Shown: positions 18,086 to 27,865, numbered from the stretch's first letter. The stretch is DNA of 64,000 nucleotides from Verrucomicrobiaceae bacterium (GCA_027485615.1 JAIXQS010000011.1:46966-110965); one strand, 5' to 3'. Numbers and translations: made by a program. Notes: generated by a model not told the origin, from the letters alone.

Positions 18086-19263
18086 TCTTCCTCCTTCTCG
18101 ATCTCAACTTCCATGCCGATCACAGGCGCGGAAAGGCGGGTGAGCACTACGCGGTCGCCCGCCTCAAGGCCGCCGCTGACCAGCGCCGTTTCACGGGTGA
18201 GCCTTGGGATCACGAGGTCGCGGAAGGCGATCCTGTTATCCTCCATGACCACGATGGCGCGGTTCCCTTCCAAAAGCGCGCGCCTCGGGATCTCTTTCAC
18301 GCCGTCCAGTGTTTTCCCGGCGATCTCCGCGTTGACGAAAAGCCCGACGGGCGGCAGGGGGAAAGCGGATCCCCCGGCGGGCAGGACTTTCACCACGATG
18401 TTTGCGGAAAGCGTTTCGCGCGCGATCTCCGGATCGACACGCGCCGTCACCGCCTTCCAGATGTATTCCTCCGCGCCGATTTTGCCTTTCAGGACGATCT
18501 CACCGGTGACCATGCCGTCGGCATCCCGTGCGAGGAAACCGAAGTCCTCCAGGCTGAGCGGCAGGCGCACCTCGAGTTCGCCGCTGGCATAAAGCTCGGC
18601 AACCATCGTGCCGGGAGCCACCACCGCGCCGACCTCGGCGTTCGCGGAACGCACGCCCGCATCGAAGGGCGCGAGGATTTCCGTGCGCTCCACATCGCGC
18701 CGCGCCTTGGCCGCCGCCTCCACGGCGGATGCCGCGCTCGCTTCCGCCGCCGCCAAGTACGGCTCGCGTAGTACGAGCGGGTTGAGCGGTTTGCTGCCGC
18801 TCCCCAGTTTTTCCCAATCGAGCTTCGCCTGTTCCACCCGGGCTTTTTCCTGCTCCAGCGCCAGCTCCGCCTCCGCCCGCCGCACCTCCGCCGCGGCCAG
18901 CGCCGAGCGGTAATCCGCCGGATCGATCTGTACCAGCCTTTCGCCCTTTTTCACCACGCCGCCGCGTTTGAACGAAGGGGAAATCTCCATCACCCGCCCG
19001 CCGACCTCCGCCGCGAGCTTCGTTTCCCGCGCGCTCTCGACCACACCCTGCGTGAAAATTTTCACCGCGTGATCCGCCGCAGCAACCTCAACGATCTCGA
19101 CCGCCGGGACGATGCGCCGCTTCTCGTCCTCCTTCGCGACCCGTTTGTTGATGACGAGCAGCACGATCCCAAGCGCCGTGACCACGATAATCGCTAGAAT
19201 CAAAACGAAGGATGCCACCGCCTTGACCTGAATTTTCCGATCCACCTCCGCTCGCTCGTTCAC
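18082..19263 (-). CDS. RND efflux periplasmic adaptor (HlyD/MFP family)
   Basis: 393 residues. An N-terminal membrane anchor (VLILAIIVVTALGIVLLVI) without a lipobox is followed by a barrel-sandwich half (GRVMEISPSFKRGGVVKKGE), an Ala/Glu-rich coiled hairpin (~aa 110-185, AALAAAEVRRAEAELALEQE) and the second lipoyl half (ILAPFDAGVRSANAEVGAVV). A beta-barrel and membrane-proximal domain complete it. It links the inner-membrane pump encoded immediately downstream to an outer-membrane channel. The gene is first in a two-gene operon. Confidence 0.92.
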   Translation of the reverse strand: MNERAEVDRKIQVKAVASFVLILAIIVVTALGIVLLVINKRVAKEDEKRRIVPAVEIVEVAAADHAVKIFTQGVVESARETKLAAEVGGRVMEISPSFKRGGVVKKGERLVQIDPADYRSALAAAEVRRAEAELALEQEKARVEQAKLDWEKLGSGSKPLNPLVLREPYLAAAEASAASAVEAAAKARRDVERTEILAPFDAGVRSANAEVGAVVAPGTMVAELYASGELEVRLPLSLEDFGFLARDADGMVTGEIVLKGKIGAEEYIWKAVTARVDPEIARETLSANIVVKVLPAGGSAFPLPPVGLFVNAEIAGKTLDGVKEIPRRALLEGNRAIVVMEDNRIAFRDLVIPRLTRETALVSGGLEAGDRVVLTRLSAPVIGMEVEIEKEEE

Positions 19264-19654
19264 GCACCGAACTTCCTTTCAGGTGCGGGCATTGTCAATG
19301 GTTGCGGCGAAATGGTGGTTTGACCATGAATCGGCGCTGACATAGGTCCCGCGCATCACGCACGGATTTTGGACAAACGGACTACGTGTCACCCAAATGC
19401 GCGTGGGAGTCACCGGCCGCGGATAGGGCGATTGCGATCCGGCGGGCGATCATGGCGTGATGTCCACATTGAGGCGGACGAATTTTCGGGAATCCGCGGC
19501 TTGGGGGATGGTGAGTGCGATGGTGACGGTGAGCAGCAGTCTGAGGGGAGAACTGATGTATCCACGGAAACCGTCCATCCGATGCCGTTGATTTTTTAAT
19601 GCCCCCTGACTTCGCCTCGCGAATCCGGATGGCAAACTTTCGGACGTAGGGTCT
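19264..19654. other. 391-base gap with a decayed C-terminal gene fragment
   Basis: No intact gene is convincing here. The minus strand between about 19453 and 19600 carries a broken coding remnant (see separate entry). The rest, including the region upstream of the adaptor gene, shows no clear promoter, repeat or RNA. Confidence 0.5.
19453..19600 (-). pseudogene. C-terminal remnant of a verrucomicrobial secreted protein
   Basis: In one frame the minus strand reads INGIGWTVSVDTS. A neighbouring frame continues through TVTIALTIPQAADSRKFVRLNVDITP to a stop. Together these resemble the end of large exported verrucomicrobial proteins (pattern 'GxGWTVEVSxD ... P..ADxxRKFVRLxV'), interrupted by a frameshift. 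No N-terminal part is found. The family resemblance is from memory and not tested by alignment. Confidence 0.35.
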
Positions 19655-22339
19655 TCACCCCAGCAGCTCCCGGATCATCGCAGCGTCGAGTTTCCGCACG
19701 ACATCCGCGTCCGCGAGGAGGCCGTCGGCGAGCTTGGCTTTCTCGATCTGGAGGCGGTGGATGCGTTCCTCGACGGTGTCCTGGCAGAGGAGCTTGTGGA
19801 CGAAGACGGGCTTGTCCTGGCCGATGCGGTAGGCGCGGTCCGTGGCCTGCGCCTCGGCGGCGGGGTTCCACCAGGGGTCGTAGTGGATCACGGTGTCGGC
19901 GGCTGTTAGATTGAGGCCCGTGCCGCCGGCTTTCAGGGAGATGAGGAAAACCGGGAACGCGCCGGACTGGAATTTCTCAACAAGTTGGCCGCGATCCTTC
20001 GAAGCACCGGTGAGCTTGAGGAAAGGGACTTTCGTTTTCACGAGATGCTCCTCGATCAGCGAGAGCATGGTGGTGAACTGCGAGAAAACAAGGATGCGGC
20101 GGCCTTCCTCGATGAGCGTTTCCAGCAACTCGGTGAGGAAATCCAGTTTCGCGGAGCTTTTCACGCCGTCGGAGAAATCCTCAGGCAGCAGGCGGGGATC
20201 GCAACAGATCTGGCGGAGCTTCAGCAGGGCGTCGAGGAAGACGATCTGCGATTGCTCGATGCCGCGCGCGGCGATGGCCTCGCGGACGCGCTTGTCCATG
20301 GTGGCGCGGACGGTTTCGTACAGATCCTTCTGGTCGGAGTGGAGTTCGACGAGGTGCACCATGATCGTCTTCGGCGGCAGTTCCTTCGCCACCTGATCCT
20401 TGGTGCGGCGCAGGACGAGCGGGGCGATGCGTTTTTTAAGCAGCGCGTTTTTCTCCGCATCGCCCTCGTCCTCGATGGGTTTGCGGAAGTTTTTCGTGAA
20501 CGTGTCCTCGGTGCCGAGATAACCGGGAATGAGGAAGTGCATGAGGCTCCACAGCTCGCCGAGGTGGTTTTCGATGGGCGTGCCGGAAAGGCAGAGCCGG
20601 TGCCGCGCGACCACCCGGCAGGCGGCCTGCGCGACCTTGGCGCGGGGGTTCTTGATATATTGCGCCTCGTCGAGCGCCATGATGTGATACTGGAAACCCA
20701 GTAGTTTCTCGATATCGCGCTGGAGAAGGGCGTAGGAGGTGATGACAAGATCCGCGTGCGGGATGGAGCGGTAGTATTTCCGGCGATCGGCTCCATTTAG
20801 GACGAGCACCCGCAGGCCCGGCGCGAATTTGATGGCCTCCGCCCGCCAGTTCGGCACCACGGAGGTCGGCGCGATGATGAGCGACGGCCTCCCACCGCTG
20901 CGACCGCTGGCTTTCTCCGCCATCAGGTGGGCGAGGGTCTGGAGGGTTTTCCCGAGACCCATGTCATCAGCGAGGATGCCATGGAGTCCGTGGCGGGCGA
21001 GGAACTGCATCCATTGGAAGCCGGATTTCTGGTAATCGCGCAGCGTGGCCCGCAGCTCCGGGGGCTCGTCGAGCTCCTCGACCTTGGAGAAATTCTCGAG
21101 CCGCTTCTTGAGTTTTTCCAGGCCTTTCGGCGTATCGATCCCCAAGCCCTCCAGCCCGGCCAGCGCGGCTGCGTCGAGGGCGTGGACGCGGGCTTTTCCG
21201 AAAAACTTAGGATCCACCAACGCGGAGAGATGGCGCAAGATGCGCCGCACGCGGCCGATGGGCAGTTTGAGCGCGTCGCCGTTTTTCAGCGGCGCATAGA
21301 CGAAGCCGCCGTCGGGCCGGTCGAGCGTTTCCTCCAGGAAATCCTGTTTCAGCAAACCTGCGAGGATGGGCATGAGATCATGGCGCACGCCGTCCACATC
21401 GAAGCCCACCGAGAGGCTGAACCATCCGCCGTCGGAGTAATCGCCGTCGTATTCCTCTGCGGAAAGTTTCGTCTCCCATTTCCCGGGATCCGCCTCGTGC
21501 ACCTGATGGCCGACGCCTTCGCCGAAAGTGATCCGCCATCCCAGCGCCTCCAGCTCGGTCGCTTTCTCGCCTCGGAACTCGTGCCAGAACGCATCCACTG
21601 GCATGCGTCCGGGATCGGGAAACCATTTGTCCTGCCCTTCCTCCGCGGACACTGAGCGGGACTTCATGCTGAGCAGGAATCGCCACGCGGGATTCGACAT
21701 CATCGAGGAAAGCCCCGTGTCGCGGAGATGGCGGATCGCCCGCATTTCCGCCGGGGTCTTGCCGCCCTCGCCTGCATCGGCGAGGGGTTTGCGTAGGTCG
21801 CCGTAGATCACGAAAGCCTCGCCGAAAATCCATTCCTCCGGCTCCTTCTGGCCGAGCGATTGGAGCAGGAGCTTCGTCGCCCGATCCACCTCGCCCTTCC
21901 GCACCGCCAGCTCGAAAACCGCTTCGGGCGCGTTCTCTTCCTTTCCCCCCCTCTCCCCCTCACCCACTCTCCCAATCTCAATCAAAACCGCTTCTGCAGC
22001 CGTCCTGCCGAAAAGCCGCGCGAGCCGCTTTTCCTTCGCCATCTTTCCCAGCATCGCGAAGCCGTGTTCGCAGAACGCCCCTGCGTCGCAGGTGCAGCTT
22101 GTCTCGAATGCGATCCCGCCGCCCGCATCCCAAAACGCGGCCTCCACCTCTTCACCGAGCACATTTGCCTTCGCGGAAATTTCCACCTCACCATTCATCC
22201 GCAGGTCTTTCACCTTCGGCACCAGCCTCGCGCCAAGCGCCCGCAACTCCTCATCGAACCGCTCCACCCAAGCGCCCTCCGCCAGGAAATCCTCCAATGC
22301 CGCTACTATCTCCACGCGGAGTGACCCTATTTTCCGCAT
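19655..22339 (-). CDS. SWIM zinc-finger SNF2-family helicase
   Basis: 894 residues from the ATG at 22339; the track start lies in the divergent potA leader. The SWIM finger is CTCDAGAFCEHGFAM (~aa 85-100). The SNF2 ATPase starts near residue ~420: DDMGLGKTLQTLAHL (Walker A), DEAQYIKN (DExx), LCLSGTPIENH. The C-terminal helicase half has GGTGLNLTAADTVIHYDPWWNP and ATDRAYRIGQ. Such proteins are DNA-dependent ATPases thought to remodel protein-DNA complexes; the substrate is unknown. Divergent from the polyamine transport operon with a 79-base spacer. Confidence 0.92.
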   Translation of the reverse strand: MRKIGSLRVEIVAALEDFLAEGAWVERFDEELRALGARLVPKVKDLRMNGEVEISAKANVLGEEVEAAFWDAGGGIAFETSCTCDAGAFCEHGFAMLGKMAKEKRLARLFGRTAAEAVLIEIGRVGEGERGGKEENAPEAVFELAVRKGEVDRATKLLLQSLGQKEPEEWIFGEAFVIYGDLRKPLADAGEGGKTPAEMRAIRHLRDTGLSSMMSNPAWRFLLSMKSRSVSAEEGQDKWFPDPGRMPVDAFWHEFRGEKATELEALGWRITFGEGVGHQVHEADPGKWETKLSAEEYDGDYSDGGWFSLSVGFDVDGVRHDLMPILAGLLKQDFLEETLDRPDGGFVYAPLKNGDALKLPIGRVRRILRHLSALVDPKFFGKARVHALDAAALAGLEGLGIDTPKGLEKLKKRLENFSKVEELDEPPELRATLRDYQKSGFQWMQFLARHGLHGILADDMGLGKTLQTLAHLMAEKASGRSGGRPSLIIAPTSVVPNWRAEAIKFAPGLRVLVLNGADRRKYYRSIPHADLVITSYALLQRDIEKLLGFQYHIMALDEAQYIKNPRAKVAQAACRVVARHRLCLSGTPIENHLGELWSLMHFLIPGYLGTEDTFTKNFRKPIEDEGDAEKNALLKKRIAPLVLRRTKDQVAKELPPKTIMVHLVELHSDQKDLYETVRATMDKRVREAIAARGIEQSQIVFLDALLKLRQICCDPRLLPEDFSDGVKSSAKLDFLTELLETLIEEGRRILVFSQFTTMLSLIEEHLVKTKVPFLKLTGASKDRGQLVEKFQSGAFPVFLISLKAGGTGLNLTAADTVIHYDPWWNPAAEAQATDRAYRIGQDKPVFVHKLLCQDTVEERIHRLQIEKAKLADGLLADADVVRKLDAAMIRELLG

Positions 22340-22418
22340 GGGCGAGCGTCCACTCTCTTTCCCCGCCCATTCCAACATCGACAAGCACCACCCGCGGCCG
22401 CTTGAATCGGCCACGCCC

Positions 22419-23558
22419 ATGCCCGGTTACCTCCGCTTCGAGAACGTCACCCGTCGCTTCGGCTCCTTCACGGCGGTGGATCGGGTGTCGCTGGAGATCG
22501 AGAAAGGCGAAGTGTTCTCGCTGCTCGGGCCGTCGGGATGCGGAAAAACGACGCTCCTGCGCATGGCGGCCGGTTTCGATGTTCCGGACGAGGGCCGGAT
22601 CTTCCTCGATGGGGTCGATATCACCCGCCTACCTCCCGACCAACGCCCGGTCAACACGGTGTTCCAATCCTACGCCCTTTTCCCCCACCTCTCGATTCGC
22701 GAAAACATCGCCTTCGGCCCGAAACTCTCCAAACGATCCCCTGCCGAGATCCGCAGCGAGGTCGAGCGCATGCTGGAGCTTGTCGATCTAACAGCCCACG
22801 CCGACAAAAAGCCCGCCCAGCTTTCCGGCGGGCAGAAGCAGCGGGTCGCCATCGCCCGCGCGCTGGTGAACAAACCCAAAGTCCTCCTCCTCGACGAGCC
22901 GCTCGCCGCCCTCGACCTGAAGCTCCGCCAGCGACTTCTCGTCGAACTCGACGCGATCCACGACGAGGTCGGCATCACCTTCATCTACGTCACACACGAC
23001 CAGGGCGAGGCGATGTCGATCTCGGATCGCATCGCGGTGATGAACAAGGGCGTCGTCGAGCAGATCGGCAAGCCCGCCGAGATCTACGAGGCTCCCCGTA
23101 CTTCGTTCGTCGCCGCCTTCATCGGCGACACGAATTTCCTCGACGGGAAAATCACCTCCCGCATCGGCGAGCGCTTCTCGAAATGCGCCATCCATGGCAT
23201 CGGCGAGATCATCATCGACAACGACAAGCCCACCAGCCCCGGCGACCTCGTCCACCTCTCACTGCGCCCTGAGAAAATCATCGTTTCGCGAAACCGGCCC
23301 GAGCTGCGGGAAAACGAGAACAGCGTCCCCGGCGTCATCGAGGACATCATCTATTTCGGCTCCCATACGCGGCTATGGGTGCGCTGCGGCGGCTGGCGCA
23401 TCTGCGCGGAAACCCAGCACCGCACCTACCAGCTCGACGACACACCGCTGAACTGGGGCGACACCATCCACCTCCGCTGGCACGCCAACGACGGCTACCT
23501 GCTCGAGCAATATCGCGAGGAGGACGAATCCCTGCTCACCCTCCCGGACGAAACATGA
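22419..23558 (+). CDS. potA: Spermidine/putrescine ABC transporter ATPase
   Basis: 379 residues from the ATG at 22419 (MPGYLRFENVTRRFGSFTAV); the track extension overlaps the divergent gene. Walker A GPSGCGKTT, Q-loop TVFQSYALFPHL, signature LSGGQKQRVAIARAL, Walker B VLLLDEPLAALD and the H-switch VTHDQGEA are all present. The C-terminal TOBE-like domain (~aa 280-370) is typical of PotA/MalK-type ATPases. It energises polyamine uptake with PotB and PotC, whose genes follow with a four-base ATGA overlap. Confidence 0.93.
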   Translation: MPGYLRFENVTRRFGSFTAVDRVSLEIEKGEVFSLLGPSGCGKTTLLRMAAGFDVPDEGRIFLDGVDITRLPPDQRPVNTVFQSYALFPHLSIRENIAFGPKLSKRSPAEIRSEVERMLELVDLTAHADKKPAQLSGGQKQRVAIARALVNKPKVLLLDEPLAALDLKLRQRLLVELDAIHDEVGITFIYVTHDQGEAMSISDRIAVMNKGVVEQIGKPAEIYEAPRTSFVAAFIGDTNFLDGKITSRIGERFSKCAIHGIGEIIIDNDKPTSPGDLVHLSLRPEKIIVSRNRPELRENENSVPGVIEDIIYFGSHTRLWVRCGGWRICAETQHRTYQLDDTPLNWGDTIHLRWHANDGYLLEQYREEDESLLTLPDET

Positions 23559-24385
23559 AGATCCGCAAACCGGAACTGCTGGCGACGGCTCCCAGTTTCC
23601 TCTGGCTCGCACTTTTCGTCTTCGTTCCGGTGGCGATCATTTTTGCCATCGCTTTCCGACCGGCGCTGCCTGCGGGGAGAATCGGCGAGGGCTGGAGCAT
23701 GGATGCGATGCGTTCGCTGAAAGACCCCATCTATCCGAGCCTGCTGTTGCGCACGGTGCTCATCAGCTTTTTCACCACCGCGCTGTGCCTTGCGCTGGCG
23801 CTGCCGGTGGCGTGGCATCTCGCGAGGCTCCCGCCGAAGTGGCGCGCGCGCATCCTGATCCTGATCATCATCCCGTTCTGGACGAATTTTGTGATCCGCG
23901 TGTTCGCATGGCAACAGATCCTCCACGCGGAGGGTGCCATCGCTGAGACCCTGCGCTCCATCGGCTTGCTTGGTGAAACCGACCGCCTGTTAGGGAACTC
24001 AGCAGCCGTCATCATCGTCAGCGTCTACACGTATCTGCCCTTCGCGATCCTGCCGATCTTCGCGGCGGCGGAGAAATTCGACTTCGCGCTGCTCGACGCC
24101 GCCCGCGATCTCGGCGCGAAGCCGTTCCGTGCCTTCCGCTCCGTGTTCCTGCCGGGCATCCGCCAAGGGCTGGTCACCGCCATCCTCATCGTCTTTATCC
24201 CCATGCTCGGCTCCTACGTGATCCCGGACATGGTCGGCGGCACAGACAGTCAGATGCTCGGGAACAAGATCGCGCAGCGGAATTTCAACGACCGCAACCT
24301 CCCGCAGGCCGCCGCCCTTTCCTGCGCGCTGACCCTGCTCGTCCTCGCGCCGATGCTTCTCAGGAGAAAGGAGAAGACCGCATGA
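23555..24385 (+). CDS. potB: Polyamine ABC transporter permease
   Basis: 276 residues starting at the ATGA overlap with potA; the longer track ORF is out of context. Six membrane helices are visible. The EAA-type coupling loop with the ATPase is in LLDAARDLGAKPFRAFRSVFLPGIRQG. Motif content (YTYLPFAILPIFAAAEK, IPMLGSYVIPDMVGGTDSQMLGNKI) is characteristic of PotB. It forms the membrane channel together with PotC. Confidence 0.92.
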   Translation: MKIRKPELLATAPSFLWLALFVFVPVAIIFAIAFRPALPAGRIGEGWSMDAMRSLKDPIYPSLLLRTVLISFFTTALCLALALPVAWHLARLPPKWRARILILIIIPFWTNFVIRVFAWQQILHAEGAIAETLRSIGLLGETDRLLGNSAAVIIVSVYTYLPFAILPIFAAAEKFDFALLDAARDLGAKPFRAFRSVFLPGIRQGLVTAILIVFIPMLGSYVIPDMVGGTDSQMLGNKIAQRNFNDRNLPQAAALSCALTLLVLAPMLLRRKEKTA

Positions 24386-25158
24386 AACCGTCCCGCATCC
24401 CGTTGGTTACTACGGGCATCGTACTTGCGTTTTTCTACCTGCCCATCGCGGCGCTGGTGGCCAAGTCGTTCAACTCCTCCCGTTTCAGCCCGGAGTGGAA
24501 AGGATTCACGCTGAAATGGTATGAACGCCTCTTCGAGCGGGACGACATCCTCGCCGCCCTCGTCAATTCACTGAAAGTGGCGCTCATCGCCGCCTCCGCA
24601 TCGATGCTTCTGGGAACCTGCGCCGCCTTCGCGCTGCACCGCTACAAATCCCGCCTTCAGGACGCCCACCGCATGATGGTGAACGTCCCGCTCGTATTAC
24701 CCGACATCCTCATGGGCATGTCGCTGCTACTGCTTTTCATCGCGGCGGGCGTCAGCCTTTCGCTCGCCACCGTCACGATCGCGCACATCACTTTCTGTCT
24801 CAGCTATGTCACTCTGGTCGTGCTGGCGCGCTTGCAGGATTTCGATCCGAACATCGTCGAGGCCGCACGCGACCTTGGCGCGACGCGGCTCCAGGCCTTC
24901 GTGAAAATCACCCTGCCCATCCTGTTTCCCGGCATCCTGGCGGGTGGGTTGCTGGCCTTCACCCTGTCCATCGACGACTACGTGGTCACCTTCTTCGTCA
25001 AAGGCCCCGGCTCCGACACGCTACCTACGCTGGTCTATTCGATGATCAAAAAAAGCAAGGAGCTGCCCGTCATCAACGCCCTCTCGACCCTCATGCTGCT
25101 TTTCACCTTCCTGCTCGTATTCGCTTCCCAACGCCTCACGCGTCCCGTAAACCGATAG
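24382..25158 (+). CDS. potC: Polyamine ABC transporter permease
   Basis: 258 residues, again starting at an ATGA overlap with the preceding permease. Six helices. The EAA loop is in IVEAARDLGATRLQAFVKITLPILFPG. LAFTLSIDDYVVTFFVKGPGSDTLP is the hallmark C-terminal segment of PotC. Codon use and GC match the rest of the operon. Confidence 0.93.
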   Translation: MKPSRIPLVTTGIVLAFFYLPIAALVAKSFNSSRFSPEWKGFTLKWYERLFERDDILAALVNSLKVALIAASASMLLGTCAAFALHRYKSRLQDAHRMMVNVPLVLPDILMGMSLLLLFIAAGVSLSLATVTIAHITFCLSYVTLVVLARLQDFDPNIVEAARDLGATRLQAFVKITLPILFPGILAGGLLAFTLSIDDYVVTFFVKGPGSDTLPTLVYSMIKKSKELPVINALSTLMLLFTFLLVFASQRLTRPVNR

Positions 25159-25163
25159 CCATC

Positions 25164-26207
25164 ATGAAACGCCGCCATTTCATCGCCACCTCGTCCGCCG
25201 CGCTCGCCGCGGGTTTCCTGCCTTCCTGCTCGGGAAAAAGCGCCAAGCCGACCCTCACCGTGTTCACATGGGCGGATTACCTCAGCGAAAAAGCCGCCGC
25301 CGCCTTCGAGGAAGCGCACGGCTGCAAGCTCGTCATCGACACCTTCGATTCCAACGAAGCGATGATCTCGAAGATCGAGTCCGGCGCAACCGGTTACGAC
25401 ATCCTCGCCCCTTCCTCCTACGCCGTGAAGCAGCTCGATACGAAAGGCCTGCTCCAGCCGCTCGATCACTCGAAGCTCCCGAATCTCGCGAACATCGACA
25501 AGGCTTACCTCTCCCACGCGCTTGATCCGGAGATGAAAATTTCCGCGCCCTACATGATGGCCCCCACCTGCGCCGCCTATCTGAAATCGAAAGTGCCCGA
25601 CGCGGAGCCGTCTTGGGGCCTGTTTTCCCGCGCCGATGTGAAGGGCCGCGCCACCCTGCTCGACGACATGCGCGAAGTGCTCGGAGCCGCGCTCAAAAGC
25701 CTCGGCCACTCACTCAACTCCACCGATCCCGCCCAGCTTGAGGCCGCCGCCGCCCTAGCGATCCAATGGAAGGCGAACATCGCGAAATTCGAGAATGAGC
25801 AGTTCAAGTCCGGCATCGCCTCCGGTGAGTTCCACCTCGTCCACGGCTACGCGGGCGACCTCATCGCCGTCCAGCAGGAGAACGGCGACATCGAGATCGT
25901 AATCCCGCGCGAAGGCGCGTCCTTCCCCTGCGATGATCTCTGCATCCCGAAATCCGCGAAAAATGTCGACCTCGCCCACGCCTTCATCAACCACCTCTGC
26001 GATGCCGAAATCGCCGCTGAGAACATGGAATGGATCGGTTACCGCGCGCCGAACTCCGCCGCCTATAAAAGCCTTTCCGAGGACTTCCGCGGCAGCGCCA
26101 TCCTTTTCCCGCCTGACGAACTCTTCGCGAAATGCGAGCCGATCGGTTACCTCGGCGACAAGCTGCCGCTGTGGACGGCGGCGTGGGAAAAGGTGAAGAA
26201 CGCGTGA
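25164..26207 (+). CDS. potD: Polyamine-binding lipoprotein of ABC transporter
   Basis: 347 residues. The N-terminus MKRRHFIATSSAALAAG has twin Arg and a hydrophobic stretch, then a lipobox-like LPSC, so it is probably a (possibly Tat-exported) lipoprotein. The mature domain begins LTVFTWADYLSEKAAAAFEE and has DSNEAMISKIESGATGYDILAPSSYAV, as in PotD. It captures spermidine or putrescine and delivers it to PotBC. It follows potC by five bases and completes the potABCD operon. Confidence 0.92.
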   Translation: MKRRHFIATSSAALAAGFLPSCSGKSAKPTLTVFTWADYLSEKAAAAFEEAHGCKLVIDTFDSNEAMISKIESGATGYDILAPSSYAVKQLDTKGLLQPLDHSKLPNLANIDKAYLSHALDPEMKISAPYMMAPTCAAYLKSKVPDAEPSWGLFSRADVKGRATLLDDMREVLGAALKSLGHSLNSTDPAQLEAAAALAIQWKANIAKFENEQFKSGIASGEFHLVHGYAGDLIAVQQENGDIEIVIPREGASFPCDDLCIPKSAKNVDLAHAFINHLCDAEIAAENMEWIGYRAPNSAAYKSLSEDFRGSAILFPPDELFAKCEPIGYLGDKLPLWTAAWEKVKNA

Positions 26208-26211
26208 AGCA

Positions 26212-26886
26212 TCAACCCCTCCGGCGCTCCAGCATCACGAGCATCATGAAGGAGAGGATCAGGTTCAGCTCTTCCCGAGGGGTCATCTCGCCGAGCTTGG
26301 TGATCTCAAAACGGCCTTCGAAAAACGCCGCCTTTTTCTCAATTCTCATCGCGGGCTGGCCGTTGGCGCAGCTGGCGAGATAGCGCGGATGGAACAGGAA
26401 GCCGGTGGCCAATCCCACAAGCGGGATTTCGCCGAGCAGGCTGTCCATCACCTTCGCGCCGGGGTTCTCCTCACGGATGGCGAAATCCGGTGCCTGATCG
26501 CCGGGGTTGAAAACCTCGTAGTGCGAGCGCCAAAGCGAGCGCCAGCCCTTGCGCCCCACCGACCCGATGGGCTGGCCGGAGGCGTCATTCGAGTCGTAGC
26601 GCGCCGACCAATCGATCACCTTGTTCGCCTTGATCTCCGCCAACCGCGTGGCGCGGTTGTTGTCGGTGAAAATCTCCACGTGCTCGCGGAACTTGAACAT
26701 CTTCTGCTTCGTATGGAGCAGGGTTTTCCCGGCCGCGTCGGTTACGTTCGCCTGGCTGGCCAGCGCGAGGATCTTGAAACTCAATTGCAGCGGATACTGG
26801 ATGCCGGAAAGGTGACGGGCGATGTCATCGGTGGCGGGGATGCCCGCAAATTTCTGGGCCGCCGTCTGGTGGGAGTTGTCTTCCAT
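26212..26886 (-). CDS. LURP-one/scramblase-like (tubby C-terminal fold) protein
   Basis: 224 residues, no signal peptide. Segments such as ANVTDAAGKTLLHTKQKMFKF, REHVEIFTDNNRATRLAEIKA and VIDWSARYDSNDASGQPIG are the 'default colour' strand pattern of LURP-one-related/phospholipid scramblase-like barrels. A central hydrophobic helix (LLGEIPLVGLATGFLF) packs in the barrel. The C-terminus has another hydrophobic stretch (LILSFMMLVML). The molecular function of bacterial members is not established. Convergent with potD, five bases apart. Confidence 0.65.
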   Translation of the reverse strand: MEDNSHQTAAQKFAGIPATDDIARHLSGIQYPLQLSFKILALASQANVTDAAGKTLLHTKQKMFKFREHVEIFTDNNRATRLAEIKANKVIDWSARYDSNDASGQPIGSVGRKGWRSLWRSHYEVFNPGDQAPDFAIREENPGAKVMDSLLGEIPLVGLATGFLFHPRYLASCANGQPAMRIEKKAAFFEGRFEITKLGEMTPREELNLILSFMMLVMLERRRG

Positions 26887-26938
26887 GCATCCTTAAAGAC
26901 GATGCGTCGCGCCAAGCCAAGCGCGGAATGGTTTGCCG

Positions 26939-27865
26939 CTAATCCGGGATGGCGACGCGGTAGAAAGCGGCTGCGTTTTTCGAGAAAAGCTTTTCCGAAA
27001 CGCCGCGGCCTTTGTTGTCGAAGTATTCCCGTGTGAGCTTCAGCACGGATGCGTAATCGCCCGTCCGTTCCGTGACCGGCCAGTCGCTGCCGAACACGAG
27101 CCTGTCCTCGCCGAAGTTCTCCCACGCGAGATCCAGCACTTCCTTGTATGGTGCGAGCTCCTTGGGCGCGGGCTGCTCCTTGAAGCGCCCGTAGAGTGCG
27201 GAAACCTTGCAGAAAACATTTGGATGCTTCGCCACGGCGCGGAACGATTCCACCCACTCCGCAGGCAGCGGTTTCCCGTCGAGCGCGACCCCGCCGAAGT
27301 GATCCACGATGATGCGCAGCTCCGGTACGCGCGCGGCGATCTCCGCCACTTCGGCAAGGCTGTAGCCGCCCAGCAGGAAATCGACGGACTTGCCTTTCGA
27401 CGCGGTGAGTTTGAGATCTTCGAAAAACAAATCCGTCATTTTTTCCTGAGTGCGCCCCGAGATCCGGTAGCCGACGTAGCGCGGGTCTTCGCAGAGCTTT
27501 TCGAAAAGCGGCTTGAACTCCGGCGTGCCGATGACCAGCGAGAGGTTTCCGACCACGCCGAGGTAGAGCGACCTGTTGGACGCGGTGATGTCGAGGTTCC
27601 ATTGGTTGTCCGGCAGACTCTGCCCGGCCTGGACGAGCACCACGCCGGTAACCCCGTTCGCCTTCGCGATCGGCTCGTGATCCGCGGGAAGGAAGGAGCG
27701 ACGCAACACCTTGTCGTCCTCCGCGATCCAGGTGACGCCCTCTGTCCTCTGGATATCGAAGAGATGCACATGGCAGTCGATTACAGGCATTTCCTCCGCG
27801 CGAGCAATCGAGGAAATGAGCAAGCAGGCGGTAAATGTGCGAGCGAGACGGTTCATGTCAGGCAA
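26939..27865 (-). CDS. Exported amidohydrolase-2 family TIM-barrel hydrolase
   Basis: 308 residues with a signal peptide (LARTFTACLLISSIARAEE). The metal site starts MPVIDCHVHLFDI (HxH on strand 1). Later motifs are IIVDHFGG (His) and LVFGSDWPV (Asp of strand 8). This is the amidohydrolase_2 family, which includes lactone hydrolases and decarboxylases. It is the last gene of the minus-strand cluster and overlaps the DUF1552 gene by eight bases, so co-translation is likely. A role in hydrolysing an oxidised sugar lactone is conceivable but only inferred. Confidence 0.85.
   Translation of the reverse strand: MPDMNRLARTFTACLLISSIARAEEMPVIDCHVHLFDIQRTEGVTWIAEDDKVLRRSFLPADHEPIAKANGVTGVVLVQAGQSLPDNQWNLDITASNRSLYLGVVGNLSLVIGTPEFKPLFEKLCEDPRYVGYRISGRTQEKMTDLFFEDLKLTASKGKSVDFLLGGYSLAEVAEIAARVPELRIIVDHFGGVALDGKPLPAEWVESFRAVAKHPNVFCKVSALYGRFKEQPAPKELAPYKEVLDLAWENFGEDRLVFGSDWPVTERTGDYASVLKLTREYFDNKGRGVSEKLFSKNAAAFYRVAIPD

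Noticed and set aside
16613-18592. 659-residue plus-strand ORF opposite the RND pump and adaptor
   Set aside because: It spans two recognised minus-strand genes and has shadow composition (Asp, His, Gly, Arg repeats); no domain is visible.
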